Part shown: positions 54,933 through 64,000 of the stretch, one piece after another
Position numbering within the stretch: the first letter of the stretch is position 1
Layout: every line of letters starts with the position of its first letter
Source of the DNA: Marinomonas lutimaris
GTDB taxonomy: Bacteria; Pseudomonadota; Gammaproteobacteria; Pseudomonadales; Marinomonadaceae
Length of the DNA: 64,000 nt
Reading direction: 5' to 3'
NCBI RefSeq assembly: GCF_019426345.1
Contig: NZ_JAHLLW010000016.1
Location: forward strand, 36,648-100,647
Made by a program: the position numbers and the translations under genes
The notes under the pieces: generated by a model
Told to the model about the DNA's origin: nothing
Databases searched by the model: none
The model's input: the letters and a program-made list of their open reading frames with translations, nothing else

Positions 54933-57536
54933 ATGTCTTCTATGACATTGAATAAACTGGTCGAGAAACTTAGCCCTGAGTGTAAGTTGAGTTTGGAAAA
55001 AGCGGTTGCTATTTGTAATAGTCGTAGTCATTTTGTTGTGGAATTAGAACATTGGCTGATTGCTATGTTAGAGAATCAGCTTGATGATGTTCGGTTGATT
55101 TTGAGTGCTTTTGATGTTGACGCTGATGTCGTTAAAAATGATTTGAATCGTTCGCTTGAGTCTTTTAAGACTGGTAGTGAATCATCACCAAGCCTTTCCC
55201 ATCATGTTACTAGTTTACTGCGCCAATCTTGGTTGAGTACAAGTATTGAGTTTACAGATACTCAAATTAGAAGTGCATATGTTATTTACACGTTAATCAA
55301 AGATGATGCGCTGTCGAGTTTATTAACGAGATGCAGTAAGCAGTTTAATAAAATAGATCCGGGGCAGTTATTACACGCTTGGCCTGGAATTATGGCTCAA
55401 TCCCAAGAGTCTAATGTTGTGTCAGGCTCATCTGAGCAGTCGTCTTTGGCATCAGCATCTAAAACGCCTAGTCTTGATCAATTTACTGTGGATTTGACTG
55501 CACAAGCTGAAAGTGGGCGAATAGATCCAATTTTAGGTCGAGATTTTGAAATAAGACAAATGATCGATATTTTAACCAGGCGTAGGCAAAATAACCCTAT
55601 TTTAACTGGCGAAGCTGGGGTAGGTAAAACAGCGGTTGTAGAGGGGTTGGCTCTTAGGATTGCTCAGCAGTCTGTTCCTGATGTCTTAAAAAATGTGCGG
55701 ATTCATAGCTTGGATCTTGCTTTATTGCAGGCTGGTGCTGGCATGAAAGGTGAGTTTGAGAACCGTCTAAAGACATTAATATCAGAAGTGAAAAGCTCTT
55801 CTCGACCAATAGTTATTTTTATTGACGAAGCGCATACAATGATTGGTAGTGGTGGTCAAGCTGGTCAAAATGATGCAGCAAACCTGCTAAAGCCTGCATT
55901 GGCAAGAGGGGAGTTAAGAACCATTGCTGCAACAACTTGGGCTGAGTATAAGAAATATTTTGAGAAAGACGCTGCCCTCTCTCGTCGGTTTCAGGTTGTT
56001 AAGGTTGAAGAGCCAGACCCTCTAAAGGCTATATCAATGCTTCGTGGCTTAGTGTCTGTCATGGAAAAACATCATAACGTATTTATTTCTGAGCAGGCTC
56101 TTGAGAGTGCTGTTAATCTTTCTCATCGCTATATCGTGGGTAGGCAATTACCGGATAAAGCGGTTGGCTTGCTGGATACAGCTTGTGCGAGAGTCGCAAT
56201 GAGCCAAGTGTCCGTACCTAATTCTATTGAGCAACTAGAAAATAAAATTTATAACATTGATTCTCAAATTAGTATGTTGTTACGTGAGGAGAAGTCAGGT
56301 CTTGATCATGCTGAAAAAATTAATGAGCTGCAGGCTGATTCAGTTAAGGCTCTGGATCTTTTGGTGCCTTTGAAAGAGCAGTTTGAAAAAGAAAAAGTGA
56401 TTGTTTCAAAGTTGTCAGAGGCTTTTAATAAAATAAGTGGCGAAGATGTTCCTGATGTTAGTGTTTTAGAGTCTCTGCAAAAGAGTAAAAATGAGCTGTC
56501 GTCCTTTGCGCAAAATATGGTTCATTGGCAGGTTGATGAAGAGGTCATTGCGCAGGTGATTTCGGATTGGACCGGTATTCCTGTTGGAAAAATGCAGCAA
56601 GATGAAGTTCTTGGTGTGTTAAAGCTTGCAGATACAATGAAAGAGCGAGTTGTTGGGCAAGATCATGCGCTTGATCTTATTGCAAAAGTTGTTCAAACTT
56701 CAAGAGCTCATTTAGCTGATGAGAATAGGCCAAATGGTATATTTATGCTTACTGGCCCTAGCGGGGTTGGTAAAACTGAGACTGCGTTAACCTTGGCTCA
56801 AGAAGTGTATGGTAGCGAAGAAAATATAACTATTATAAATATGTCTGAGTTTAAAGAGGAGCATAAAGTTTCCTTGTTGCTTGGTTCTCCCCCAGGTTAT
56901 GTAGGCTATGGTGAAGGTGGTATCTTAACTGAGGCGGTTAGAAGGAAGCCGTATAGTGTGATATTACTTGATGAAATGGAGAAGGCTCACCCTGGGGTTC
57001 ATGATATTTTTTATCAAGTTTTTGATAAGGGGATGATCAAGGATGGAGAAGGGCGCGATATAGATTTCAAGAATACTATTATCATTATGACGTCAAATGT
57101 AGGTACTGATACTACAATGGGACTTTATGAAGATGAGGAGGCTTTGCCAAGTATCAAGGGGTTGCAGAGTGCCTTACAGGATGATTTGTTAGCTGTTTTT
57201 AAACCTGCATTTTTAGGGCGTATAAACGTTATACCTTATGTGCCTTTGAGTGATGAAGTGATTTCTCAAATTGCAAACTTCCAGCTTCTTAAAATTAAAA
57301 ATAGAATTCGTTCTAATTACGATTGTTCTTTTTCTTATGATGATGGTGTGTTGGATCATATTGTCGCTAATTGTCAAAATGCAGGCTCTGGTGCTCGTAA
57401 TATCCATACTTTATTACAAAACAAGGTGTTGCCTTTACTCTCAGAATTGTTACTAAGCAACATGGTTGAGGATAAAGAGATTAGTAATGTCGTTTTATCT
57501 TTAGATAATAATGATTTCTCTGTGGTAGTGAGTTAG
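54933..57536 (+). CDS. clpV: T6SS sheath-recycling ATPase ClpV (TssH)
   Basis: 867 residues. N-terminal Clp repeat domain (about 1-165), first AAA+ module with Walker [11 protein letters not shown] near 226 and IFIDEAHTM, coiled-coil middle domain (about 420-520), second AAA+ module with [10 protein letters not shown] near 608 and [11 protein letters not shown]. Disassembles contracted TssBC sheaths. Start has AAGGAAG. Ends the second T6SS gene block. Confidence 0.96.
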   Translation: MSSMTLNKLVEKLSPECKLSLEKAVAICNSRSHFVVELEHWLIAMLENQLDDVRLILSAFDVDADVVKNDLNRSLESFKTGSESSPSLSHHVTSLLRQSWLSTSIEFTDTQIRSAYVIYTLIKDDALSSLLTRCSKQFNKIDPGQLLHAWPGIMAQSQESNVVSGSSEQSSLASASKTPSLDQFTVDLTAQAESGRIDPILGRDFEIRQMIDILTRRRQNNPILTGEAGVGKTAVVEGLALRIAQQSVPDVLKNVRIHSLDLALLQAGAGMKGEFENRLKTLISEVKSSSRPIVIFIDEAHTMIGSGGQAGQNDAANLLKPALARGELRTIAATTWAEYKKYFEKDAALSRRFQVVKVEEPDPLKAISMLRGLVSVMEKHHNVFISEQALESAVNLSHRYIVGRQLPDKAVGLLDTACARVAMSQVSVPNSIEQLENKIYNIDSQISMLLREEKSGLDHAEKINELQADSVKALDLLVPLKEQFEKEKVIVSKLSEAFNKISGEDVPDVSVLESLQKSKNELSSFAQNMVHWQVDEEVIAQVISDWTGIPVGKMQQDEVLGVLKLADTMKERVVGQDHALDLIAKVVQTSRAHLADENRPNGIFMLTGPSGVGKTETALTLAQEVYGSEENITIINMSEFKEEHKVSLLLGSPPGYVGYGEGGILTEAVRRKPYSVILLDEMEKAHPGVHDIFYQVFDKGMIKDGEGRDIDFKNTIIIMTSNVGTDTTMGLYEDEEALPSIKGLQSALQDDLLAVFKPAFLGRINVIPYVPLSDEVISQIANFQLLKIKNRIRSNYDCSFSYDDGVLDHIVANCQNAGSGARNIHTLLQNKVLPLLSELLLSNMVEDKEISNVVLSLDNNDFSVVVS

Positions 57537-57587
57537 TTGTTCTGATTTAGTAAAAAATAAGAATATCGAAAAGTGAGAAATATAGGG

Positions 57588-57616
57588 TTGTTTCTTCGTA
57601 ACCCCAACCTTATAAT
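57588..57616 (+). promoter_or_regulatory. Candidate hcp promoter
   Basis: Perfect -10 box TATAAT (57611-57616) with TTGTTT (57588-57593) 17 bp upstream. A short inverted repeat GGGTT (57585-57589)/AACCC (57600-57604) spans the spacer. Transcript would carry a leader of about 170 nt before hcp. Confidence 0.6.
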
Positions 57617-57794
57617 CTTCTCGTCTTAATTAGTTAATGGACGTTTTTGAGACATTGTCTTAACCAGGGAAGGGAATTAAGTACACTCCTTTCGTTGCAA
57701 TTTAAAAAGATAATGATTTCAAGGGAATTTGGGAAACCAAAGCTATGAGCATCCAGTGTAGGATGTAATAATTCAATATAAGGAGCGTTATCAA

Positions 57795-58274
57795 ATGCAA
57801 GCTAATACTTATCTAAAATACGGTTCAATTAAAGGTGAAGCTACAGCTGAATCATTCAAAGATATGATTACAGTGCTTTCTATGGATTGGAACGTTAGTC
57901 GTGAAATCTCTTCACATACAGGTACTTCAATGGACCGTGAGTCAAGCGCGACTCGTCTTGGTGATGTAACTATCACTAAACTTCAAGATAAAGCTTCTCC
58001 AGATCTATTCAAAGAAGCAACAATCGGTAAAGGTCAGCCTGCAATTTTTCATATCACTAAGCAAGGTGATAAGGTTGAAGAAATTATGAAAATTGAATTG
58101 ACTGATGCTATGATTTCTAGCTATTCAGTTTCAGTTCAAAATGATCGTCCTTACGAAACAATCACTATCAGCTATACTGAAATGATGATGACTGTTACAC
58201 CTACAGATGATCAGAATGCTATTTCTGCACCTCTTGTTTATGGTTATAGCGGTGCTAAAGGTCAGCAAATGTAA
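57795..58274 (+). CDS. hcp: T6SS tube protein Hcp
   Basis: 159 residues, Hcp1-type (MQANTYLKYGSIKGEATAESFKDMITVLSMDWNVSRE). Stacks as hexamers to form the tube and binds small effectors. AAGGAG lies 10 nt before the ATG. Codon choice looks more biased than in neighbouring T6SS genes, and it has its own promoter and terminator, as expected for an abundant secreted protein. Confidence 0.95.
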   Translation: MQANTYLKYGSIKGEATAESFKDMITVLSMDWNVSREISSHTGTSMDRESSATRLGDVTITKLQDKASPDLFKEATIGKGQPAIFHITKQGDKVEEIMKIELTDAMISSYSVSVQNDRPYETITISYTEMMMTVTPTDDQNAISAPLVYGYSGAKGQQM

Positions 58275-58290
58275 TTTGTTGTCTTGATAA

Positions 58291-58323
58291 AGGGGCTCTG
58301 GGCGAATGCTCAGAGCTTTTTTG
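58291..58323 (+). terminator. Intrinsic terminator after hcp
   Basis: GCTCTG (58295-58300) pairs with CAGAGC (58311-58316), extended by inner pairs, followed by six Ts. Partial read-through would feed vgrG, which has no obvious promoter of its own. Confidence 0.85.
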
Positions 58324-58358
58324 TTTTAATTTATTTTTTTTGATGGGTAAGGCAAGGA

Positions 58359-60212
58359 ATGCAAAACGAAACACAAAAAAATAACGTCATACAGATCAAC
58401 ACACCGTTAGGTAAGGATGCTCTTTACTTATCTAGAATTGTTGCTCAAGAGGCAATGTCGGATTTATTTGTCATTTCTGCTTCTGTTTATGCTTTAGGCC
58501 GTCAAGTTTCTCACGAGGATTTGTTGGGTAAGCCTGTTAGTATTTTAGTGAAAAGTACTGACAATAAAACTGAGCGCTATTATCACGGTATAGTTAGCGA
58601 TCTTGTTTCGAAAGGGACAAGAACTGCTGATTTAACTGAGAAAAAGAATTACATTGATTATCAAGCAGTGATTGTTCCTCACGCTGCGTCAATGCGAAAC
58701 CGCAAAAACAGTCGCATATACCAAAAGAAAACAATCCAAGATATATTTTCGGATTTATTTTCACAGCATAACGTTACTTTTAAAGATCAAACAACAAAGA
58801 CGTATCCAAAGTATGAATACTGTGTTCAGTATCAAGAAACGGATTTTGATTTTATTCAGCGTTTGTTGCAGCAGGAAGGTATATTTTATTTCTTTGAGCA
58901 CTCTAAGAGTGATCATGTGCTTGTTCTTTCTGATGATGTTACTGCATATACTGAATGTGATGAGTCAGAGGTTACTTACTCAACAGGGCATTTAAGCACC
59001 CCTCATATATCGACCTGGCAAGGTGGTTTAAGTTTAGCTCCAGGGTCTTTTAAACGAATTGGTTATGACTTTAAACAACCCTCTCGATATCCTGATGGTG
59101 AACAAAAGAAACCAACGCTACCGACGCAGTCCTTTACAGAGGTGTTTGAGTATACTGGCGAGGACGAAAGTAATGTTCGAGCTGCCAGCTTGGCTTCTCT
59201 TCAGCTGGAATCGTTGCAAAGAGACATGAAGCTTAGTAGCGGTAGAAGTGATTGCCGTAGTTTTTTTGTGGGCGGGCTTTTTAGTTTTGCTGAACACGAA
59301 GACCCTCGCATGAGTGGTAAAAGCTTCGTTATTACCTCAATGTTGACTACCGTCTCTGTTCCTAACCAGTCTGGCGCATCAATTTCAGCTGCTAATATGG
59401 TATACATGAATCACTTTGAATGTGTGCCGAAAGATGTCCCTTACCGACCTCAGGCGATTAAAAAGAAACCGGCTATTCACGGTGTTCAAACGGCAATAGT
59501 AACGGGTGATAGTGCCGATGAGATCATGGTTGATAAATACGGAAGAGTTAAGGTCCAGTTTGATTGGGATAGAGATGGAAAGAAAGACTCTCAGAGTTCT
59601 TGTTGGATTCGTGTTGCTCAAAACTGGGCAGGAAAGAAGTGGGGCGCTTTTTTCTTCCCACGAGTAGGTCAAGAGGTCTTGGTTGATTTTATCAACGGTG
59701 ATCCGGATCAGCCGATCATTAGTGGTGCCATATATAATGCAGATCTAATGCCCCCCTATGATCTACCTGCACAGAAAACCCAAAGCGGAATAAAGACACG
59801 TTCTACTAAAGAAGGTGGAGCTGATAATTTTAATGAGTTGCGCTTTGAGGATAAAAAAGGCAGTGAGCTTGTTTATATGCAAGCTGAAAAAGACCACCAG
59901 CTTTATGTCAAAAATGACCGTAATGACAAGGTTGATAACAACGTAACGACTGAGATCGGCAATAATGAAGGCCTTAAAGTTAAAGTTAATCGTACTTCTG
60001 AGATTGGAGAAAATGATACTTTAAAAGTGGGTAAAAGCTTAAATATTGAAGCTGGAGATGAAATAGTTATTAAAACTGGCTCTGCACAAATTAAGTTGTC
60101 TAGTAGCGGAGATATAACTATCGAGGGTAGCAATATCAATATCAAAGGCAGTAATGTGAAAGTAAATGGTAGCGCGATTAGTTTATCGGCAGGAACCATC
60201 AAACTCAACTAA
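58359..60212 (+). CDS. vgrG: T6SS spike protein VgrG (TssI)
   Basis: 617 residues. gp27-like N-terminus (TPLGKDALYLSRIVAQEAMS, YCVQYQETDFDFIQRLLQQEGIFYFFEH), OB-fold/gp5 part (VDKYGRVKVQFDWDRDGKKD, SCWIRVAQNWAGKKWGAFFFPRVGQEVLVDFINGDPDQP) and a C-terminal beta-helix (DITIEGSNINIKGSNVKVNG). No extra effector domain. AAGGA before the ATG. Heads the payload module ending in the Rhs gene. Confidence 0.96.
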   Translation: MQNETQKNNVIQINTPLGKDALYLSRIVAQEAMSDLFVISASVYALGRQVSHEDLLGKPVSILVKSTDNKTERYYHGIVSDLVSKGTRTADLTEKKNYIDYQAVIVPHAASMRNRKNSRIYQKKTIQDIFSDLFSQHNVTFKDQTTKTYPKYEYCVQYQETDFDFIQRLLQQEGIFYFFEHSKSDHVLVLSDDVTAYTECDESEVTYSTGHLSTPHISTWQGGLSLAPGSFKRIGYDFKQPSRYPDGEQKKPTLPTQSFTEVFEYTGEDESNVRAASLASLQLESLQRDMKLSSGRSDCRSFFVGGLFSFAEHEDPRMSGKSFVITSMLTTVSVPNQSGASISAANMVYMNHFECVPKDVPYRPQAIKKKPAIHGVQTAIVTGDSADEIMVDKYGRVKVQFDWDRDGKKDSQSSCWIRVAQNWAGKKWGAFFFPRVGQEVLVDFINGDPDQPIISGAIYNADLMPPYDLPAQKTQSGIKTRSTKEGGADNFNELRFEDKKGSELVYMQAEKDHQLYVKNDRNDKVDNNVTTEIGNNEGLKVKVNRTSEIGENDTLKVGKSLNIEAGDEIVIKTGSAQIKLSSSGDITIEGSNINIKGSNVKVNGSAISLSAGTIKLN

Positions 60213-60218
60213 GCAGAA

Positions 60219-60587
60219 GTGTATGATATGGAAATTATAGATAGCACAGCTAGTATTATTATGAAGTCTGGCGTGAAGGAAGGTCTTATAACTTATTGTC
60301 GGTATGGGCTTCCTCACCTTGTCTGTTTACCTATTCATAGACCTAATGACCCCCTTCTAAGTCCCTCCCTTGCTTATTTAAAAGTAGGGGGGGGGTACTT
60401 TGCCGATCAGTTTTTTTCTTCTTTACATCCTCGATTGAATCAGACCAATATCATTTCAAAGTTATATTTCTATGTAACCTTTTCAAGTGTGTCTATATCT
60501 GATTTGACGTTAGATACTTTAATAGAAGAGCTTGCTTGTTTTGTTGCATCGGGGAAATTATTAGTCATTCCACTCTACGATCAGTAG
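60219..60587 (+). CDS. Uncharacterised small protein between vgrG and PAAR
   Basis: 122 residues from GTG 60219, or 119 from ATG 60228; ribosome-binding site weak for both. No signal or membrane segment. Contains YCRYGLPHLVCLPIHRPNDPLL and a hydrophobic C-terminal half. No domain recognised. Position between spike and PAAR suggests a role in tip assembly or loading. Confidence 0.65.
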   Translation: MYDMEIIDSTASIIMKSGVKEGLITYCRYGLPHLVCLPIHRPNDPLLSPSLAYLKVGGGYFADQFFSSLHPRLNQTNIISKLYFYVTFSSVSISDLTLDTLIEELACFVASGKLLVIPLYDQ

Positions 60588-60619
60588 ATTAAAATCATAT
60601 TGCTATATAAGGAGGTTGC

Positions 60620-60907
60620 ATGGGAAAGCCAGCGGCAACAATTGGAAGTATGCATGTGTGCCCTAAAACAACTGGCACTGTTCCGCATGTTGGCGGCCCC
60701 ATTGCTGCAGGGTCTTCGAATGTCTTAATTGGTGGTATTCCAGCGGCAAGGGATGGGGATATGCTTGTGTGTGTTGGGCCGCCGGATAGTATAAAAGGTG
60801 GCTCGGGCTCGGTGACTATTAACGGTAAACCTGCAGCTCGACTTGGTGACGGGACTTCGCATAGTGGCAAAATTGTAGTAGGTAATCCTACGGTTCTCAT
60901 TGGTTAG
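60620..60907 (+). CDS. PAAR-domain spike tip protein
   Basis: 95 residues consisting of just a PAAR domain: GKPAATIGSMHVCP, then PHVGGPIAAGSSNVLIGGIPAAR, DGDMLVC and NGKPAARLGD. Caps the VgrG spike with a metal-bound sharp tip. Ideal ribosome-binding site AAGGAGG. As PAAR is not fused to the Rhs protein here, effector attachment must use other parts. Confidence 0.95.
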   Translation: MGKPAATIGSMHVCPKTTGTVPHVGGPIAAGSSNVLIGGIPAARDGDMLVCVGPPDSIKGGSGSVTINGKPAARLGDGTSHSGKIVVGNPTVLIG

Positions 60908-60916
60908 GCGGCTGAT

Positions 60917-61933
60917 TTGTTATCTGTTTTCGTTAATGACTTTTATAGTCAGATAAAAAAGCTGAATGAGGCTAGGCTAAATCCTTTTTTTTCATATGGT
61001 TATTATGCTCAGTGTAAAAAGCAACTGACGGAAGAATGCTGGCTGTCCGTCATTAATAAGAGCAATACTGATGATGTAGATTTACATCATCTTTCTGTAT
61101 TGCTGGAGTCTGATGTCGATAAAGAGATTCTTGTTGAGGGGGCTGCTTATCTAATTGGTAAAATGGCAGCAGATAGAAAAGCTGAATATATCAATGCCCT
61201 TTATTTTTCTAAAGATCTTCGTTCTGTATCAAAAGATATTATTGAGATAACTGGCTCCCATTGTCTTTTGCGTGATCTTGCGACAGATAAGGAGTTATGC
61301 CTTTATCAGATGTTGAGTTTATCTAGTGAAGAGTCGATAACGCTTGGTTTGTATGAGCGGTTTCCGTGGTTGGAAACGCCAGAATTGTTATCACGTGATC
61401 AGTTGTTGGCTTTTTTTACAGATTTAGTAGATGAGGGGTTGTTAGAAACAAGAGTAATGTCTTTGTTTTTGATGGTGATAACGCCAAGCCAATTAAATAT
61501 TGTTTGCAATTTTGCTAGTGATATTTTGTCAACAGACGACACGTTGTGCTTATTGATGCGGGGCGGGATGGTTAAACATTCTCCGTTGCTAAATTCTATT
61601 CTGACTCAATCTGATGTGTCATCCAAGTTGATTAAAGAGCTTAGAAGTATATTAGGGAGTGATCTTGATAGCATTGTCCCTTTTGATGTCCAGCTTTCTG
61701 CTTGGTTAGGCGATCAAGGTTCTTTGGAGTGTTTTCAGCAAGAGTTTGCGTTGAACTGGCCTAAATACGAAGAGAAATTTGCAGGGTTTAGGTTGCTGGG
61801 TGGTTTGTCTTTTTCAGGGACGATTGATGTCGCCAATAAGCAATCTATCAGTGTATCAAATGTCTTGCTGGTGATGCTATTTGAACGATATCAGTCACTG
61901 TTCTTCACTGAGAAAAAGCTTGGAGCTGCATAG
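60917..61933 (+). CDS. Uncharacterised helical protein in VgrG-Rhs module
   Basis: 338 residues from TTG at 60917, 9 bp after PAAR, with AGGCGG upstream. Mostly alpha-helical by composition (leucine/serine/glutamate-rich), without signal or membrane spans. Repeated helical blocks (ILVEGAAYLIGKMAADRK, LCLYQMLSLSSEESITLGLYERFPWLETPEL) suggest a HEAT-like solenoid, similar in placement to TIGR02270-type proteins of other VgrG clusters; I cannot confirm family membership. Only 2 bp before the next gene. Confidence 0.7.
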   Translation: MLSVFVNDFYSQIKKLNEARLNPFFSYGYYAQCKKQLTEECWLSVINKSNTDDVDLHHLSVLLESDVDKEILVEGAAYLIGKMAADRKAEYINALYFSKDLRSVSKDIIEITGSHCLLRDLATDKELCLYQMLSLSSEESITLGLYERFPWLETPELLSRDQLLAFFTDLVDEGLLETRVMSLFLMVITPSQLNIVCNFASDILSTDDTLCLLMRGGMVKHSPLLNSILTQSDVSSKLIKELRSILGSDLDSIVPFDVQLSAWLGDQGSLECFQQEFALNWPKYEEKFAGFRLLGGLSFSGTIDVANKQSISVSNVLLVMLFERYQSLFFTEKKLGAA

Positions 61934-61935
61934 GA

Positions 61936-62784
61936 ATGACAGCCTTTTTACTATCTGTTGATTATGTCTCTTTGCCTCATACCTCTTCTATAGAAGAGTT
62001 GATGATTGGCGATTTTGTAACGAAAGAAAAGTTTTCTGGAGATGAATCATGGCAGTCATTTACTTATGACTGTATCTTGAAGGCCAAATCGTTATTTGTA
62101 TCTCTAAAAGATTCTAATTTGCCTACTATTTGGCTCATGCCTGCTTGGGTATTTCAGAGTGAGCAAAAAGAGATAGTAATTGAAAGTTTTTATCAGCTTT
62201 TTGCTGCAAAGCCTGAATTCGTTTTTTTTCTAGGCTCTAGTGGTATAGATGCCGCTATACAATTTATCTCAGAGCAAAGCATAGATGCTGCAAATGTTAT
62301 TGCTATCGATGGGGTTTATCTACCAAACTCCAGCTCAGAATATTGTTACCATGGTGTTGGTGGGATTGTTGCTACATTAGATTTGACTAGTGTAGGTTGG
62401 TCGCAGCGCTTTTTTTGCTATGAAGCTAGTATTGATTTCGAGCAACATGATGCGTTTGGGGCGCTTTTTAAGAAAGCGATAGAAGATGTTTCAGTTGATA
62501 TAGATACTATTTTTTCTCCTGGAAATGGCATTGATGAAGATGGAGACATTTGGCTACATAGTCTGCAATTGCTTGCCCCACATCTTGGTAAAAATATCGA
62601 ATATATTTTTCCTGTTTATACTTTAGGAAAGTTAGGAGCAGTTAATGGGGTGATGAATCTTTATTCTCTTATTAATAATCCCAATTACAGCAGTCAAAAG
62701 CATGCATTAATGATTTCTCAAGAGCAGTCGGTTCATCAAGCTGTTGGGGTATACATATGGAAGAATGAGGAAACGCGACGCTAA
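61936..62784 (+). CDS. Thiolase/ketosynthase-fold-like protein, probably non-catalytic, in VgrG-Rhs module
   Basis: 282 residues. The C-terminal half shows strands and glycine patterns of the thiolase fold: VIAIDGVYLPNS, HGVGGIVATLDL, TIFSPGNGIDEDGD and VYTLGKLGAVNGVMNLYSLI, where active ketosynthases have a KxxxGHxxGAAG loop. The catalytic Cys and His are not in place, so a binding role is likelier than catalysis (inference). Similar thiolase-fold proteins occur in some VgrG/Rhs effector clusters. Stop overlaps the Rhs start (TAATG). Confidence 0.65.
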   Translation: MTAFLLSVDYVSLPHTSSIEELMIGDFVTKEKFSGDESWQSFTYDCILKAKSLFVSLKDSNLPTIWLMPAWVFQSEQKEIVIESFYQLFAAKPEFVFFLGSSGIDAAIQFISEQSIDAANVIAIDGVYLPNSSSEYCYHGVGGIVATLDLTSVGWSQRFFCYEASIDFEQHDAFGALFKKAIEDVSVDIDTIFSPGNGIDEDGDIWLHSLQLLAPHLGKNIEYIFPVYTLGKLGAVNGVMNLYSLINNPNYSSQKHALMISQEQSVHQAVGVYIWKNEETRR

Positions 62785-64000
62785 TGGAAAGTAATTCACT
62801 TGAATTGAAAGGAGAGGGATATCACATTTATCTTGTTGGTAAGGGAGGTAAAGTACCTTCTGGGTATCATCAAGTAGTGACGGACACGTCTGAGTCTGCA
62901 AATAACAGAACAGACGAAGTGAGCCGTATAATTTCCAAAGAACCTTCATCACATCTTAATGTTATTCTATTTCTCCAAGCGCTTGGTGTGAAGGGAGCTA
63001 AGGATCAAGCGCCATCTTTGACAGCGGCAGCATTAAAGGCCGCATTTATGTCAGAGGTAGTTACTTTCTACATGCAGGATATGAAAATCTCATATTCTGA
63101 TAATAAAGCAGATGCGGTTAAAGCAAGTAACAAAAAAGGTCCAGAAAAAGCGGTGGGAAAGACAGTGTCCCAATCGCCTGAGACTAATACTGGTGGTGTT
63201 TCATCTGATGTTTCTAGTGAAACACCAATAACAGATCAAGAGTGCCGATCAGACCCTGTGTCTATGTTGACAGGGGAAGAGATTCTGCCCTTGATCGATT
63301 TCACCTTAAACGGTAGTCGCTCTTTAGTGTGGCGTCGTTTGTATCGATCTTCCCATTCAAATAACAAAACAGCGATGGGTAATGGTTGGCGTCATGATTT
63401 TATGGCGTGTTTGACGGAACACTATCTACCACCACCAAAAGTTGGCCCAAAACAAAAGGGAACCTATTGGTTAGAATACCGCGATGAGCATGGCGCTTCT
63501 CACCGTTTCGAAAAAGTCAAACCAGGCCAATCTAGCTATCAACTAAGTAGTAAGTTGGCATTGCATTATCAAACCAATGGTAAACAGGTATTAATAACGC
63601 CTGATGATCAGCATTTAACATTCAAAGCTGGAAAATCTGCGTGGTTGCTTGAAAAAATCATCAATGATAAAGGTCAGAGCACCCGTTTTCATTATGACGT
63701 TAAAGAGCGTTTGGCTCGTATTGAAGTGAACAAAGCGCGTGGCTGCTTACTTAAATATAACGCACAAGGATTGTTGATTGATGTTTTGGCTTATCATGTG
63801 AATGATAGCGATCAATTCGTCACATCAGGAAAACCTCTAGCTCACTACGAGTATGACGATACTGGCAACTTGATCGCCGCGATAAACCAATCGGGCGAAA
63901 AAGAACGTTATGCTTATAACGCAGCGAACCTCATTACCAAGCGAACCCGCGCCAGTGGTTTTAGTCATCATTTCGAATGGGATAGCTACTCAAACGACGC
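62784..64000 (+). CDS. Rhs-family protein, probable T6SS effector (3' end outside window)
   Basis: Open frame from ATG 62784 to the window end (405 codons seen). About 170 N-terminal residues are a unique, linker-rich region without PAAR or membrane helices. From about 170, DPVSMLTGEEILPLIDFTLNG and WRRLYRSS start the Rhs N-terminal (DUF6531-type) domain; YD-type repeats follow (YEYDDTGNLIAAINQSGEKERYAYN). Known Rhs proteins form a shell around a C-terminal toxin, which here lies outside the window together with the likely immunity gene. Rhs core codons look GC-richer than the upstream genes. Confidence 0.88.
   Translation, partial: MESNSLELKGEGYHIYLVGKGGKVPSGYHQVVTDTSESANNRTDEVSRIISKEPSSHLNVILFLQALGVKGAKDQAPSLTAAALKAAFMSEVVTFYMQDMKISYSDNKADAVKASNKKGPEKAVGKTVSQSPETNTGGVSSDVSSETPITDQECRSDPVSMLTGEEILPLIDFTLNGSRSLVWRRLYRSSHSNNKTAMGNGWRHDFMACLTEHYLPPPKVGPKQKGTYWLEYRDEHGASHRFEKVKPGQSSYQLSSKLALHYQTNGKQVLITPDDQHLTFKAGKSAWLLEKIINDKGQSTRFHYDVKERLARIEVNKARGCLLKYNAQGLLIDVLAYHVNDSDQFVTSGKPLAHYEYDDTGNLIAAINQSGEKERYAYNAANLITKRTRASGFSHHFEWDSYSND

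Noticed and set aside
1..64000. tRNA, rRNA, phage integration sites or replication origin
   Set aside because: Reading through the intergenic stretches I found no tRNA cloverleaf, rRNA, attachment duplication or origin-type repeats; a dedicated tRNA/ncRNA scan was not possible.

Overview
The window looks like chromosomal DNA of a marine gammaproteobacterium, most likely Marinomonas or another Oceanospirillales relative. That assignment rests on gene content (FadL-type porin, YejK, a DUF2947-like protein, iron-regulated imelysin operon, complete imp-type T6SS) and moderately AT-rich composition, and it is inference. Both window edges cut genes: a nonribosomal peptide synthetase (NRPS) at the left and an Rhs protein at the right.

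Layout. 1-4905: last part of an NRPS (end of an epimerization domain, then C-A-T-TE; A-domain code predicts glycine). 4958-5850: decayed IS3-family element. 6042-9737: FadL-type outer-membrane transporter and a membrane EAL phosphodiesterase with a degenerate GGDEF domain. 9757-14860: four-gene operon (imelysin lipoprotein, di-haem oxidoreductase, second imelysin, DUF1513) behind a Fur box and closed by a terminator. 14903-15547: membrane-anchored unknown protein behind two abutting LexA (SOS) boxes. 15833-17957: HI0933-type flavoprotein and a beta-hydroxyacid dehydrogenase.

18063-28998 reads as a defence island: a SatD/DUF3307 pair, a complete type I restriction-modification system (hsdR, hsdM, hsdS), a DUF3800 protein with an overlapping partner, a 53-residue protein, and an mrr-fic pair. 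The SatD protein shows the residue pattern of a class III nucleotidyl cyclase fused to a helix-turn-helix (HTH) and overlaps a multi-span membrane protein gene. A 15-bp perfect inverted repeat sits between it and divergent hsdR. This pair is my best candidate for an undescribed system.

29148-34343: mostly housekeeping genes (OmpA-like protein, glyoxalase I, YejK, HAD phosphatase, DUF2947-like protein, DTW-domain tRNA modification enzyme) and small unknowns.

34383-64000: a complete type VI secretion locus. A Ser/Thr kinase gene diverges from tagH-tssJ-tssK-tssL-tssM-tagF-pppA, followed by tssA-tssB-tssC-impD (second TssC)-tagJ-tssE-tssF-tssG-clpV, then hcp with its own promoter and terminator. 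A payload module follows: vgrG, an unknown, PAAR, an unknown, a thiolase-fold-like protein and an Rhs effector that runs off the window. Kinase, FHA protein, phosphatase and TagF form the usual post-translational switch. The genes between PAAR and Rhs are probable loading factors for the Rhs effector (inference).
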